Shown: positions 1 through 8,236, numbered from the stretch's first letter. The stretch is 64,000 nucleotides of DNA from Mycolicibacterium frederiksbergense (GCF_029893345.1 NZ_JARXVE010000013.1:1-64000); one strand, 5' to 3'. A program made the numbers and translations. Notes: a model not told the origin generated them from the sequence alone.

Positions 1-111
1 GGCACCGTGACCGGTGCGGCCGGTGGCGTGCTGCTGCGTCCGTTCGCCCGGCTGATCGCCTCGACCGGTGACAGCGTCACCACCTACGGCGAGCCCTGGA
101 ACATGAACTGA
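1..111 (+). CDS. moaB2: MoaB2 (molybdopterin adenylyltransferase-like), C-terminal fragment
   Basis: Only the last 36 codons are in the window, in frame from base 1 to a TGA. The encoded tail (GGVLLRPFARLIAS, ending EPWNMN) matches my memory of mycobacterial MoaB2, and moaB2 is the neighbour of mscL in M. tuberculosis (Rv0984/Rv0985c), as here. MoaB/MogA proteins act in molybdenum cofactor biosynthesis on molybdopterin. The catalytic part lies outside the window, so the call rests on the tail and on synteny. Confidence 0.8.
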   Translation, partial: GTVTGAAGGVLLRPFARLIASTGDSVTTYGEPWNMN

Positions 112-260
112 GCGCATGAACTGAGTCTGGGGCCGAATCGGCTCATGGACGTGAAGTGCTCCCCGGAAGCTGGACCGAGAAATTCGGTTCCTACTTCTGG
201 GGAGCACTTTGTGCATTCACCAACCCACCGGAATCAGCGGGCTTGAGGCCATCGAACCAG

Positions 261-557
261 CTAGAAGATGTTGGTGCGGTGGACAAGCCAGGTGCACACG
301 CCGTACACCCGGAACCAGTTGTCACGGTCGATACCGCCAGGCGGGTCGATCAGCGGGTCTCCGACGTGCCAGTTGCCGATCGTGATAGCTGCCCGATCTA
401 CGATTCCGTGTGCGATGAAGCACCTGACCATCTCGTGGTTATCGGCGGAAGCCGGCGGTGCTGTCAGAAGTCCAACTGCAATGCCAACTCCGGTCAAACA
501 GCTTGTGATTACCCCGAATGCACGTGTTGGTCTGGTCTTGCGCGTGGTCGTTGACAC
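261..557 (-). CDS. small secreted protein, unknown function
   Basis: This 98-residue product starts at a GTG with a good AAGGAG ribosome site about 8 nt upstream. A basic N-terminus and a hydrophobic stretch (residues about 14-33) end in an Ala-rich PPASA cleavage site, a typical signal peptide. The mature part is only about 60 residues, holds two cysteines (CFIAHG and VCTWL) that could form a disulfide once exported, and ends NIF. I recognise no domain. Small two-cysteine exported proteins are common in mycobacteria. It stands alone between moaB2 and a gene-poor stretch. Confidence 0.6.
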   Translation of the reverse strand: MSTTTRKTRPTRAFGVITSCLTGVGIAVGLLTAPPASADNHEMVRCFIAHGIVDRAAITIGNWHVGDPLIDPPGGIDRDNWFRVYGVCTWLVHRTNIF

Positions 558-1259
558 CGCGGAACTCCTTCGATGACTGTTGGGTAGGTGGCGTAGTCGA
601 TTGACTGCATGTTGCCGATCTCGAGACTGTAGTTAGGCAGGCGTGTCACGCGCAATGCGCTCCCGCGCTACGTGTTCATTGAAATATCCTGTGTCGGTAT
701 GGAATTCACTTCCGTCATGCCGTAGTCACAGCGCGCACATGTCAGATTTCTCACAGCTGAAGTCTGGTAGGGCGATCGGAAGTGACGAGATTCACGCATG
801 TGATCAACGAGTCATGATGATTGGTAAGCAATTTGGTGTTGCCCGGCCGGCGCTGGCGGCCTGTTCGGGTGGCGAAGGTCAATCGAAGTTCGTGCATGGA
901 GGTTTCGGGCAGTTGCCGGTCACCGGCGCGGTGCTGCACGCTGCGTTGAGTGGCGGCGATCGTGTCGTGGTTGGTCATGAAAGGCTCTGGGGTGCGGCAG
1001 GATCAGTGACCGTTGACATCCCTTGTCGAGGTCGTCGATCTGAGCTGTTGTCGTCAGAGTCGAGAGATCGCCTGATGGCCGTAATGGCTTAGCGGATGCA
1101 TGGGCGCGAAGCCGCGACAAGTCTGCCCGACCCCCGGGGCGGCTGGCCGACTGGCAGAACGTCGTCGTGGCTGCCAGGTGAACCAGTTGGCCGCTCCCTC
1201 GGGACCCAGCCTTCAGAGCACTTCAGATGTTCGGGTAGCCCGCTGCGTTCGCAGACGCG
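558..1259. other. gene-poor, comparatively AT-rich interval
   Basis: About 700 bases lie between the small secreted protein and mscL without a convincing gene. The part from about 580 to 850 is visibly less GC-rich than the rest. Open frames exist on both strands, for example a 75-codon minus frame at 751-978 and a 149-codon plus frame at 643-1092. They lack ribosome sites, recognisable domains and the expected GC-rich third positions. In M. tuberculosis this side of mscL is also a region of gene turnover (Rv0986-Rv0989c). It may be the remnant of a decayed insertion. Confidence 0.4.
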
Positions 1260-1721
1260 TCAGGTGCGGTCGGCGCTGGTGTGCTCGGCGGTGTCCGGGC
1301 TGGGGCCGGTGCCGGCGCCGCTGACGTGCTTACCGCTGGAGCCGTTCTCGGACAGCAGATCGCGGATCTCGGTCAGCAGGCTCAGCTCGGTGTCCTGGGC
1401 CTGCTCCACCTGGCCACGCTCGCGCAGCTTCTTGTACGGCACGACGATGATGAAGTACACCACCGCCGAGACCAGCAGGAAGTTGATGAAGGCCGTCAGC
1501 ACCACGTTGAGGTCGATGAATGTCTCGGGATCTCCGCCCAGGGAGATCTTGAGCACGCCGTACGACTTGCCCGGCCCGGCGCCGATGCGGTCGATCAGGG
1601 GCTGGACCACCTGAGTGGTGAACGCGGTGACCAAACCCGTGAAGGCTGTGCCGATGACCACAGCAACCGCAAGGTCTATGACGTTGCCACGGGACAGAAA
1701 CTCTTTGAAGCCCTTCAACAT
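1260..1721 (-). CDS. mscL: large-conductance mechanosensitive channel MscL
   Basis: MscL is a homopentameric inner-membrane channel that opens under membrane tension and releases solutes on hypo-osmotic shock. The 153-residue product has the family layout: an amphipathic N-terminal helix (MLKGFKEFLSRG), the pore-lining first membrane helix rich in Val/Ala/Gly (residues about 13-43), a periplasmic loop, a second membrane helix (about 69-96) and a charged cytoplasmic helix (ELSLLTEIRDLL). The tail after residue 128 is Gly/Ser/Thr-rich and probably disordered. Length and motifs are normal for mycobacterial MscL. It is transcribed towards moaB2, as in M. tuberculosis. Confidence 0.97.
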   Translation of the reverse strand: MLKGFKEFLSRGNVIDLAVAVVIGTAFTGLVTAFTTQVVQPLIDRIGAGPGKSYGVLKISLGGDPETFIDLNVVLTAFINFLLVSAVVYFIIVVPYKKLRERGQVEQAQDTELSLLTEIRDLLSENGSSGKHVSGAGTGPSPDTAEHTSADRT

Positions 1722-1877
1722 GCGGGGACCCTCCCTACGATGCGCTTGTCGGATAGGACAAGGCGAACAGTAGCGAGTTCGGGTAATGACTGGGCGATAG
1801 TTTTGCCAACAATTTCCTGGGCCCTCGAATCGCGTTGTCCAGCAGTGAGATCCGGGCGCGCGGAGACGGTCGGGAGC

Positions 1878-2534
1878 TCAGCGGATGGTCAGCGTCACGG
1901 CTTGGGTCAGGCTGGTGGCGGCCACCTCATTGGCCGACCGTGCGGGCAGCGCAACCAGGGCCACCCGGTCACCGCCGGCGGCCCGGGCCTGCTCCGAGAC
2001 CAGGACCACGATCGCCCCGGAGGCGAGAACCACCGGCCGGGCCGGTTGCCGATCGTCCTGGTCTTGGGACACCGTAAGCACATCGACCACGTCACCGGGG
2101 CGGATCAGGTCGAGCAGGGCGGTGTCGCCGAGCCGCACCGGCACCATCCGGGCGTCCGGGCCCGCCGCGGATTCGGCCAGCCGAGACCCCAGTAGCCGCA
2201 CGTCGGTGAGCACCTCGCCGCGACGTGCCGGGGCAGTCAGCATCGCGCCGATGACCGCGGAGGCGTCGCGCTGGGCACCGTCGGGCAGCGTGGATGTGCT
2301 GCGCCGCTCCAGGCGCACGTCGGCGGCGGTCAGGGCGACGCCGGGGGATAAATCGTGGGCAGCGACCGCGATGTCGGTGTAGTCACCGTGCGGATCGGAA
2401 CGCAGGGCCGCGACGCCGGCCAACACCACCAACCCGGCGGCGGCGGCCCGGCGAGCGGCGACCGTGCGAGTCCAATCGGGCCGAATCGCGGCGGTCAGCC
2501 GATGCCACGCCGATGGGTTGAGTGATCCGGCCAT
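1878..2534 (-). CDS. SAF-domain (CpaB-like) protein, Rv0990c-like
   Basis: The 218-residue product has a short N-terminal region, one hydrophobic segment (residues about 28-45), then an SAF/CpaB-like domain with the telltale ARDLSPGVALTAADV-type beta segment (here HDLSPGVALTAADVRLE) and a second segment (RPGDVVDVLTV). SAF domains occur in CpaB/RcpC pilus-assembly proteins, but no pilus genes lie nearby, so a pilus role is not supported. M. tuberculosis has a similar-length protein, Rv0990c, in the same place next to the FmdB-type gene. Exact function is unknown. A single membrane anchor with the SAF domain outside is likely. Confidence 0.75.
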   Translation of the reverse strand: MAGSLNPSAWHRLTAAIRPDWTRTVAARRAAAAGLVVLAGVAALRSDPHGDYTDIAVAAHDLSPGVALTAADVRLERRSTSTLPDGAQRDASAVIGAMLTAPARRGEVLTDVRLLGSRLAESAAGPDARMVPVRLGDTALLDLIRPGDVVDVLTVSQDQDDRQPARPVVLASGAIVVLVSEQARAAGGDRVALVALPARSANEVAATSLTQAVTLTIR

Positions 2535-2606
2535 GGCGCCACGGTAAGCCCGGGCGGGCCGAGTGAGAACGGGGTGTTCGCCGGCCTGTGGATAACTGCG
2601 GCGGAA

Positions 2607-2939
2607 CTAGCTCGAGGCGGCCGCGGCGGGGGCGGAACTGGAGCTGCTCGACGACGAAGCAGAGGAGGTCGACGACGAAGACGACGAGGAAGAATCCGAG
2701 GACGTGCTCGACGAGCTGCTTTCCGAGCTCTTGGCGGAACCGTTGGACGAGCTCTTGCTCGAGTCACGATTGTCGGTGCGGTAGAAGCCGCTGCCCTTGA
2801 ACACCACACCTACTGAGCCGAAGAGCTTGCGCAGCTTGCCGGAGCACTTGGGGCAGGTGGTCAGCGCATCATCGCTGAAGGCCTGCACAGCGTCGAACCG
2901 ATTGCTGCATTCGGTGCACGCATAGGAATAGGTAGGCAC
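2607..2939 (-). CDS. FmdB-family zinc-ribbon protein, Ruc-like redox-regulated chaperone (Rv0991c type)
   Basis: The GTG at 2939 is preferred because GGAGG lies just before it and the family begins with the PTYSYACTEC segment. The N-terminal 50 residues carry a CxxC...CxxC zinc ribbon (CTEC and CPKC). The C-terminal half is a very long Ser/Ala/Asp low-complexity tail, probably disordered. The M. tuberculosis orthologue Rv0991c (Ruc) was reported as a zinc-containing, oxidation-activated chaperone that works with DnaK and binds unfolded proteins; this role is transferred by similarity. A CIRCE operator stands 27 bases upstream, so HrcA-controlled heat induction is expected. The serine tract here is unusually pure. 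Confidence 0.88.
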   Translation of the reverse strand: MPTYSYACTECSNRFDAVQAFSDDALTTCPKCSGKLRKLFGSVGVVFKGSGFYRTDNRDSSKSSSNGSAKSSESSSSSTSSDSSSSSSSSTSSASSSSSSSSAPAAAASS

Positions 2940-2965
2940 GACAACCTCCGACTTGGTCAAACTTA

Positions 2966-2992
2966 TTAGCACTCTACCGGCCTAAGTGCTAG
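2966..2992. promoter_or_regulatory. CIRCE operator (HrcA binding site)
   Basis: The sequence reads TTAGCACTC, nine bases, then AAGTGCTAG. This matches the CIRCE consensus TTAGCACTC-N9-GAGTGCTAA at 16 of 18 arm positions with the exact spacer. CIRCE is bound by the heat-shock repressor HrcA. It lies between the divergent Ruc-like gene and the HNH nuclease gene, ending 9 bases before the nuclease start, so it could affect both. Confidence 0.88.
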
Positions 2993-3001
2993 AACCGCTA
3001 C

Positions 3002-3784
3002 GTGGGGAATGTCATTCCCGCGGGCCTCCGGCGCACCGGAAGGGTAGCGGTACTGGTGGCAGTAGCGGTAGTTCTGGCGGTGGTGGCCGTGCTCGTGCTG
3101 GCCCGGGCGCGTCAGGCCGACCCCCAGGCGCACGCCCCATCACAACCTCAATCTCCGTCCGCCGGGCAGCTGCCGATTTCGTCACCGGCGCCTTCATTCC
3201 GGCCGCAGCGGACCCCCGGATACGACCAGGCCCGAACCCTGCTGGCGGCGCTACCGGTCAAGGGCTGGGACCGCGAGACCGACTTCTCCCGGGCCCGCTT
3301 CGGCGAGGCCTGGAGTGATGATGTCAACGTCGAGTTCGGCCACAACGGCTGTAACACCCGCGACGACATCCTGCGCCGTGATCTTGCCGACCTGGTGGTC
3401 CGCCCGGGCACCTGCTTCGCCGCCAGCGGCGTGCTGCACGACCCCTACACCGGCGCGCAGATCGTGTTCGTCCGCGGCCCCGACACGTCCAGCGCGGTGC
3501 AGATCGACCACCTGGTGTCACTGTCGGACGCCTGGTACAAGGGGGCGCGGACCTGGGACCCGCAGCGCCGCAAGGACTTCGCCAACGACCCGCGAAACCT
3601 GATCGCGGTGGCCGGACAAGCCAACTTCGACAAGGCATTTCGCGACGCCGCCGGCTGGCTGCCGCCCAACGCGGCGTTCCGCTGCGAATTCGTGGCCCGC
3701 CAGGTCGAGGTGAAAGCCGGCTACCGGCTCTGGGTCTCGGCCAAGGAGAAGCGGGCCATGGCAGCGGTTCTGGACAACTGCTAA
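3002..3784 (+). CDS. membrane-anchored or secreted HNH nuclease (DUF1524)
   Basis: The 260-residue product begins with a basic stretch and one long hydrophobic segment (residues about 14-34), followed by a Pro/Ser/Gln-rich linker and a C-terminal HNH-type domain. The nuclease core is seen as QIDHLVSLSDAW (the first His), the conserved Trp/Arg region and DPRNLIAVAGQAN (Asn). Four conserved cysteines (GCNTRDD, GTCFAAS, FRCEF, DNC) fit an extracellular disulfide-bonded enzyme. The GTG start has no strong ribosome site, and a start a few codons later is possible. It overlaps the convergent stress-protein gene by 4 bases. The role may be DNA degradation or uptake at the surface; this is inference. 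Confidence 0.82.
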   Translation: MGNVIPAGLRRTGRVAVLVAVAVVLAVVAVLVLARARQADPQAHAPSQPQSPSAGQLPISSPAPSFRPQRTPGYDQARTLLAALPVKGWDRETDFSRARFGEAWSDDVNVEFGHNGCNTRDDILRRDLADLVVRPGTCFAASGVLHDPYTGAQIVFVRGPDTSSAVQIDHLVSLSDAWYKGARTWDPQRRKDFANDPRNLIAVAGQANFDKAFRDAAGWLPPNAAFRCEFVARQVEVKAGYRLWVSAKEKRAMAAVLDNC

Positions 3785-4665
3785 CCCGGGTAGCGCGGTG
3801 CGATCATCACCGGCACCGGCGAGTGGCGCAGGATCTTGGCCGCGGCCGAGCCGAGGAACACCTGGGCGCCCGGGGAGGCCGCACCCGAGCCGAGCACCAG
3901 CATGTCCCCGGCCTCCCACTGCACGCTCTGCACCGCCGCGTTCCAATCGTGACCGGCGCCGACCGCCACGTCCACCTCGGCAACCGCCATCCGGTCACGA
4001 ATAGCGTTGAGCTGCTTGCTGATCTCGTCATAGGTCCGCCGTGCCCACTGCTGAACCACCAAATCCTCGGCCGAGGATTCGATGCGCCCGTAGAACGCCG
4101 CGGTATGGCGCACGGTGAACGACACGATGCGCAGCTTGGCCGACCACGCCGCCGCCAACTTGGCGGTCGCCGGAATGAGTCCGTTGACATCCGCCTCCCC
4201 GCCGTAGGCCGCGGTGAGGCGGCGGATCCGCCCCTCGGCCTGGGGGTATCCCCGCGGCGCGAAGGCCACCGGCACCCGCGCGGTGTGCACCAGGCGCTCG
4301 GTCACACTGCCCAGCGTTATCCGGCCGAGCATTCCTGACGAGGATGAGCCGACAGACACCACCGATACCCGGTTGGCATTCGCGAGATCGATCAAACCCG
4401 TTGGTATCGAGGTTGATTCGTGCACCACCGGGGTGACGTCGAGGTCAATGGGCAACACGGCGACTGCCCGCTGCAACGCCTGGGTGGCCTGCGCGCGGAC
4501 ATGATCCAGATATTCGGCCTCGACCGGGTCGTCACGGGGCGGCCATGACCGTTCCAGCACCGCCGCGGCGATCACCTCCTCGCCGGTGGTGCGGGCGAGC
4601 TGGACGGCCAGATTCAGCGGCGCGCTGCTGTGCCGGCTGGCGCTGAACGCAGCCAGGATGGTCAT
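3781..4665 (-). CDS. universal stress protein, two Usp domains
   Basis: The 294-residue product contains two tandem Usp folds. The first (residues 1-140) starts TILAAFSAS and ends with a nucleotide-binding-like glycine loop (SVGSSSSGMLGRITLGSV). The second (about 150-294) ends VLGSGAASPGAQVFLGSAA. Tandem Usp proteins of about 290 residues are typical in mycobacteria, where several bind ATP and respond to hypoxia or stress. The start ATG overlaps the stop of the upstream permease gene (ATGA), so translation is coupled and the two probably work together. The second domain's loop departs from the classic GxxG-x9-GS/T pattern, so ATP binding there is less certain. Confidence 0.9.
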   Translation of the reverse strand: MTILAAFSASRHSSAPLNLAVQLARTTGEEVIAAAVLERSWPPRDDPVEAEYLDHVRAQATQALQRAVAVLPIDLDVTPVVHESTSIPTGLIDLANANRVSVVSVGSSSSGMLGRITLGSVTERLVHTARVPVAFAPRGYPQAEGRIRRLTAAYGGEADVNGLIPATAKLAAAWSAKLRIVSFTVRHTAAFYGRIESSAEDLVVQQWARRTYDEISKQLNAIRDRMAVAEVDVAVGAGHDWNAAVQSVQWEAGDMLVLGSGAASPGAQVFLGSAAAKILRHSPVPVMIAPRYPG

Positions 4666-6497
4666 GACGCACGCTCCTGGGTGCGCGACCGCGAAACCAC
4701 ATGGGTCACCGGGATCTGATGCTCGGCGCGGGCCCGGTCCACGACATCAAAGCGCTGCCATACCGATTCCTCCGGCGGCAGAGTTGAAATCACGATCTGG
4801 TCGGGCCGGAACGTGTCGACGGCGTGAGCCAGCGCCCGCAACGGACGGTAGTCACCCAACTCGCCGTCGGCCCGCAGGTGATCGGAGCGCAGCGTGCTCA
4901 GCGTCTGATCGAGGCGACGCTGCGCGGCCTGTCTGGTGGCTTCCGCGATATCGAGTGGCCCGTGTGTGGCGGCCACCCCGGTCTCGATCGGGCTGGCCGG
5001 CACCACCACGTGGTAGACCGTGTCGCGGTCCGCGCCGATGCGGCGCAGCTCGTCGAGCAGCTCGGTGGATTCCACCGTCTCATTGGCCAGCACCAACACC
5101 CGGTGCGGAGGCGGGGCTCCGGCCGCCCGGGGTGCCTCGGCCGCCTCGGGCCTGTGCCTGATGAACCAGCGGTTGGCCGCGAACAGCACGATCACCACGG
5201 CCCAGGACAACAGGCTCAGTGTCAGTGCCTTCCGGTTGTCGCCGCCCTGGACGAACATCTGGATCAGAATGGCGGTGATCGCGGCCGCGGTGAGGATTGA
5301 GAGCACCGGGAACAGCCACATCTTCACCTTCAGGGTTTCGGGCGAGGTGCGGTAGCGCAGCACGATCTGCGAGATCGCGATCAGCAGGTAGACGAACAAG
5401 ATGACCGCGCCGCTGGAGTTCAGCAGAAACGCGAAGATGGTGTTCGGTGAGAACGCCGCGGCGATCACGCAGATGAAGCCGATCACCGACGAGGTCAGGA
5501 TCGCCGGGGCCGGCACCCCGCGCCGGGTCACCGCGACCAGCTGCGGCGGCGCCTCGCGGCGGGCGGCCAACACGAACAGCATCCGCGAGGCCGTGTACAT
5601 CCCCGAGTTCAGGCAGCTCAGCACCGCGGTGAGTACCACCGCATTCATGATGTGATCGGCGTACGGGATGCCCATCTGGGTGAATGCCGAGACGAACGGT
5701 GACGCGGCGACCTGGTCGCTGTTCCACGGCAGGATGGTCACCAGCAGGAACGCCGAGCCGACGAAGAAGATCGCGATGCGCAGGATCACCGAGTTGGCGG
5801 CCTTGGCCACCGCGCGTTCGGGATCCGAGGACTCCGCGGCGGCGATGGTGGCGATCTCGGCACCGACCATCGAGAAGATCACCGTCACCACGCCGACCGT
5901 GATGGCCGTCGCGCCGAGCGGGAAGAATCCACCGTTGGCGGTCAGGTTCGAGAAGTCCAAGCGCTTGTGCGGCCACAGCCCGATCACGTACAGCGCACCC
6001 AGACCGAGGAACACCAGGATCGCGGCGACCTTGATCCCGGCGAACCAGTATTCGAACTCGCCGAACGACGACACCGAGAACAGGTTGGTCGCCGTCATGG
6101 CGATCAGCAGGAGCAGCGCGGTGAGCCAGATGGGTGCCGCCGGTATCCAGTACTGGATGATCTTGGCGCCGGCGATCGCCTCGAATCCGACGACGATCAC
6201 CCAGAAGTACCAGTAGAGCCAGCCGACCGAGAATCCTGCCCAGTTGCCGAGCGCATCGCGGGAATAGTCGGCAAACGATCCGGTCGACGGGTTGGCCACG
6301 GCCATCTCGGCGAGCATGCGCATCACCATGATGACCAGCACCCCGGCCAGCGCATAGGTGATGAACGCGCCGGGGCCGGTATCGGCGATCACCACGCCGG
6401 AGCCCACGAACAGCCCGGCGCCGATCACCCCGCCGATCGCGATCATCCTCAGCTGCCGCTGACTGAGCGCTTTTCTCAATGTGGGGGTCTCACCCAT
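4662..6497 (-). CDS. APC-family amino-acid permease with C-terminal Usp-like domain
   Basis: This 611-residue protein combines about 12 membrane helices (residues about 17-455) with a soluble C-terminal domain (about 468-605). The transporter opens with the APC signature GGVIGAGLFVGSG and belongs to the GabP/AnsP/CycA amino-acid group; the substrate cannot be read from sequence. The tail (HRVLVLANETVES ... DQIVISTLPPEESVWQRFDVVDRA) looks like a degenerate Usp fold and could sense nucleotide or energy state. Its stop overlaps the start of the stand-alone Usp gene. A CRP-type palindrome lies about 22 bases upstream, suggesting cAMP control of both genes. Confidence 0.88.
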   Translation of the reverse strand: MGETPTLRKALSQRQLRMIAIGGVIGAGLFVGSGVVIADTGPGAFITYALAGVLVIMVMRMLAEMAVANPSTGSFADYSRDALGNWAGFSVGWLYWYFWVIVVGFEAIAGAKIIQYWIPAAPIWLTALLLLIAMTATNLFSVSSFGEFEYWFAGIKVAAILVFLGLGALYVIGLWPHKRLDFSNLTANGGFFPLGATAITVGVVTVIFSMVGAEIATIAAAESSDPERAVAKAANSVILRIAIFFVGSAFLLVTILPWNSDQVAASPFVSAFTQMGIPYADHIMNAVVLTAVLSCLNSGMYTASRMLFVLAARREAPPQLVAVTRRGVPAPAILTSSVIGFICVIAAAFSPNTIFAFLLNSSGAVILFVYLLIAISQIVLRYRTSPETLKVKMWLFPVLSILTAAAITAILIQMFVQGGDNRKALTLSLLSWAVVIVLFAANRWFIRHRPEAAEAPRAAGAPPPHRVLVLANETVESTELLDELRRIGADRDTVYHVVVPASPIETGVAATHGPLDIAEATRQAAQRRLDQTLSTLRSDHLRADGELGDYRPLRALAHAVDTFRPDQIVISTLPPEESVWQRFDVVDRARAEHQIPVTHVVSRSRTQERAS

Positions 6498-6518
6498 GTC
6501 GCCACCTCATCCCACTTG

Positions 6519-6534
6519 AGTGATCTGGATCACA
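6519..6534. promoter_or_regulatory. CRP-like (cAMP receptor protein) binding site
   Basis: On the minus strand it reads TGTGA-TCCAGA-TCACT, one base from the CRP consensus TGTGA-N6-TCACA. It stands 22 bases upstream of the permease start, in the 105-base gap shared with the convergent end of the cyclo-ligase gene. Mycobacterial CRP (Rv3676 type) uses this consensus. Confidence 0.6.
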
Positions 6535-6602
6535 TCACGTGAGAAGATTGACGCTATTCCTGACGGCGGACCGCGGATGGCAATTCGGGCCGCGAATTTG
6601 GC

Positions 6603-7220
6603 TCAGTTTCCGGCGCGACCGATCGGCACAACCCCGCCCGAAGGCGTCAGCGCATGCGTCATCCGCACATCGTGATCGTCGGCGGGCAGTTCGTCGACGA
6701 ACTCGTCGTCACGCACCACCGCGACCAGCCGCGCGTGCGGCGCGGCGTGGATCAAGGTGCGGTCATAGAACCCGGCGCCGCGGCCCAGCCGCGTCCCGCG
6801 CCGGTCGACGGCCAACGCGGGCACCAGAATCACCTCCGCCTCCGCGATCCGCTCGGCGGGTGACCACGGCGGCGGTGGCTCGCGCAAGCCGAACTCGGCG
6901 GCCACCAAGGTGCCGGGCGCATAGCCGCCCCACTGCATCGGCAGCCCCCGGCCGTCGGCATCGGTGCGGGCGACCGGGAGCAGCACGCGCGCCCCGAGTT
7001 CGAGCAAGGTGTCCAGAAGCGCCGGCGATCCCGGCTCGGAACCGACCGGAACGTAGGCGCACACCGTCTGCCCATTGCGCACCAGATCGGGCAGCCAGCC
7101 GCACAACGCGCGGGCATCGCTGTCGCGGCGGTCTTGCGGCACCGCTCGCCGCGCCCGCAGAAGCGCAGCTCGCCACTCGGTCTTGGACTGGCCGGTCGTT
7201 GGGAACACAGGCTCCACCAT
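6603..7220 (-). CDS. 5-formyltetrahydrofolate cyclo-ligase
   Basis: The enzyme (MTHFS) converts 5-formyl-THF to 5,10-methenyl-THF using ATP, recovering stored folate. The 205-residue form from the ATG at 7220 has the family landmarks: the N-terminal KTEWRAALLRARR helix, VCAYVPVGSEPG, the substrate loop EPPPPWS, and the ATP/Mg signature VPALAVDRRGTRLGRGAGFYDRTL. It is the counterpart of Rv0992c and diverges from galU across only 27 bases. A start further upstream is open but would run antisense into galU and is rejected. The ribosome site is weak; GTG at 7217 is an alternative start. Confidence 0.92.
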   Translation of the reverse strand: MVEPVFPTTGQSKTEWRAALLRARRAVPQDRRDSDARALCGWLPDLVRNGQTVCAYVPVGSEPGSPALLDTLLELGARVLLPVARTDADGRGLPMQWGGYAPGTLVAAEFGLREPPPPWSPAERIAEAEVILVPALAVDRRGTRLGRGAGFYDRTLIHAAPHARLVAVVRDDEFVDELPADDHDVRMTHALTPSGGVVPIGRAGN

Positions 7221-7234
7221 TTCAGACGGGGCGT

Positions 7235-7240
7235 TAATGT
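7235..7240 (+). promoter_or_regulatory. -10 hexamer of galU, predicted leaderless promoter
   Basis: TAATGT matches the mycobacterial -10 pattern TANNNT and ends 7 bases before the galU ATG, which places the transcription start at or next to the start codon. No ribosome site precedes galU, in keeping with a leaderless mRNA. Confidence 0.55.
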
Positions 7241-7247
7241 GTGAACG

Positions 7248-8177
7248 ATGAGCACGTCCCCGAAGGCGCCCGCGGTGCCCATCCCGTACACGGCCGTCGT
7301 CCCGGCAGCCGGCCTGGGCACGCGATTCCTCCCGGCGACCAAGACGGTCCCCAAGGAGCTGCTGCCGGTGGTCGACACCCCGGGTATCGAGCTGGTCGCG
7401 GCCGAGGCCGCCGAGGCCGGTGCCGAGCGGCTGATCATCATCACCTCCGAGGGCAAGGACGGCGTCGTCGCGCACTTCGTCGAGGACCTGGTGCTGGAGG
7501 GCACCCTAGAGGCCCGCGGCAAGAAGACGATGCTGGAAAAGGTGCGCCGCGCCCCCGCGCTGATCAAGGTCGAGTCGGTGGTGCAGGCCGAGCCGCTGGG
7601 CCTGGGACATGCCGTCAGCTGCGTCGAGGAACGGTTGTCGGCCGCCGAGGACGCGATCGCGGTGCTGTTACCCGACGACCTGGTGCTGCCCACGGGCGTG
7701 CTGGAGATCATGTCGAAGGTGCGGGCCAAGCGCGGCGGCACGGTGCTGTGCGCGATCGAGGTGCCGGCCGACGAGATCAGTGCCTACGGCGTCTTCGATG
7801 TCGAGACCCTGCCCGATGCGGCCAACCCGAACGTGCTGCGGGTCAAGGGCATGGTGGAGAAACCCAAGGCCGACGACGCGCCGTCGCTGTACGCCGCGGC
7901 CGGCCGCTACATTCTCGACCGGGCGATCTTCGATGCGCTGCGCCGCGTTTCGCGCGGGGTGGGTGGGGAGATCCAGCTCACCGATGCCATCGCTCTGCTG
8001 ATCGAAGAAGGCCATCCGGTGCACGTGGTGGTGCACCGCGGCGCCCGACACGACCTGGGAAATCCCGGCGGCTACCTGAAGGCTGCGGTTGACTTTGCAT
8101 TGGAACGTGACGACTACGGCCCTGATTTGCGGCGGTGGTTGGTCGAACGATTGGGCCTGACCGGACAGGAGGGCTAG
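7248..8177 (+). CDS. galU: UTP-glucose-1-phosphate uridylyltransferase GalU
   Basis: GalU makes UDP-glucose from UTP and glucose 1-phosphate, feeding trehalose, methylglucose lipopolysaccharide and cell-wall polysaccharide synthesis. The 309-residue protein carries the nucleotidyltransferase signature VVPAAGLGTRFLPATK, followed by VPKELLPVVDTPGI, the acceptor segment ELVAAEAAEAG, LLPDDLVL (metal-binding Asp pair) and MVEKPK. Length is normal. It heads the plus-strand run galU, moeA1/glp, rimJ and the GlpR-like gene, an order also found in M. tuberculosis (Rv0993-Rv0996). Confidence 0.97.
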   Translation: MSTSPKAPAVPIPYTAVVPAAGLGTRFLPATKTVPKELLPVVDTPGIELVAAEAAEAGAERLIIITSEGKDGVVAHFVEDLVLEGTLEARGKKTMLEKVRRAPALIKVESVVQAEPLGLGHAVSCVEERLSAAEDAIAVLLPDDLVLPTGVLEIMSKVRAKRGGTVLCAIEVPADEISAYGVFDVETLPDAANPNVLRVKGMVEKPKADDAPSLYAAAGRYILDRAIFDALRRVSRGVGGEIQLTDAIALLIEEGHPVHVVVHRGARHDLGNPGGYLKAAVDFALERDDYGPDLRRWLVERLGLTGQEG

Positions 8178-8236
8178 CCGTGCGCTAGTCCGGAAGCCGC
8201 GCGTCAAGGCCCGCAGACGGGATAGGAAGGCGTGTT

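Noticed and set aside
2607..2800. Highly repetitive TCG/GACGA-rich tract that could be a tandem repeat or CRISPR-like array
   Set aside because: It is the in-frame serine-rich tail of the FmdB/Ruc-like protein; unit lengths are codon-based and there are no spacers.
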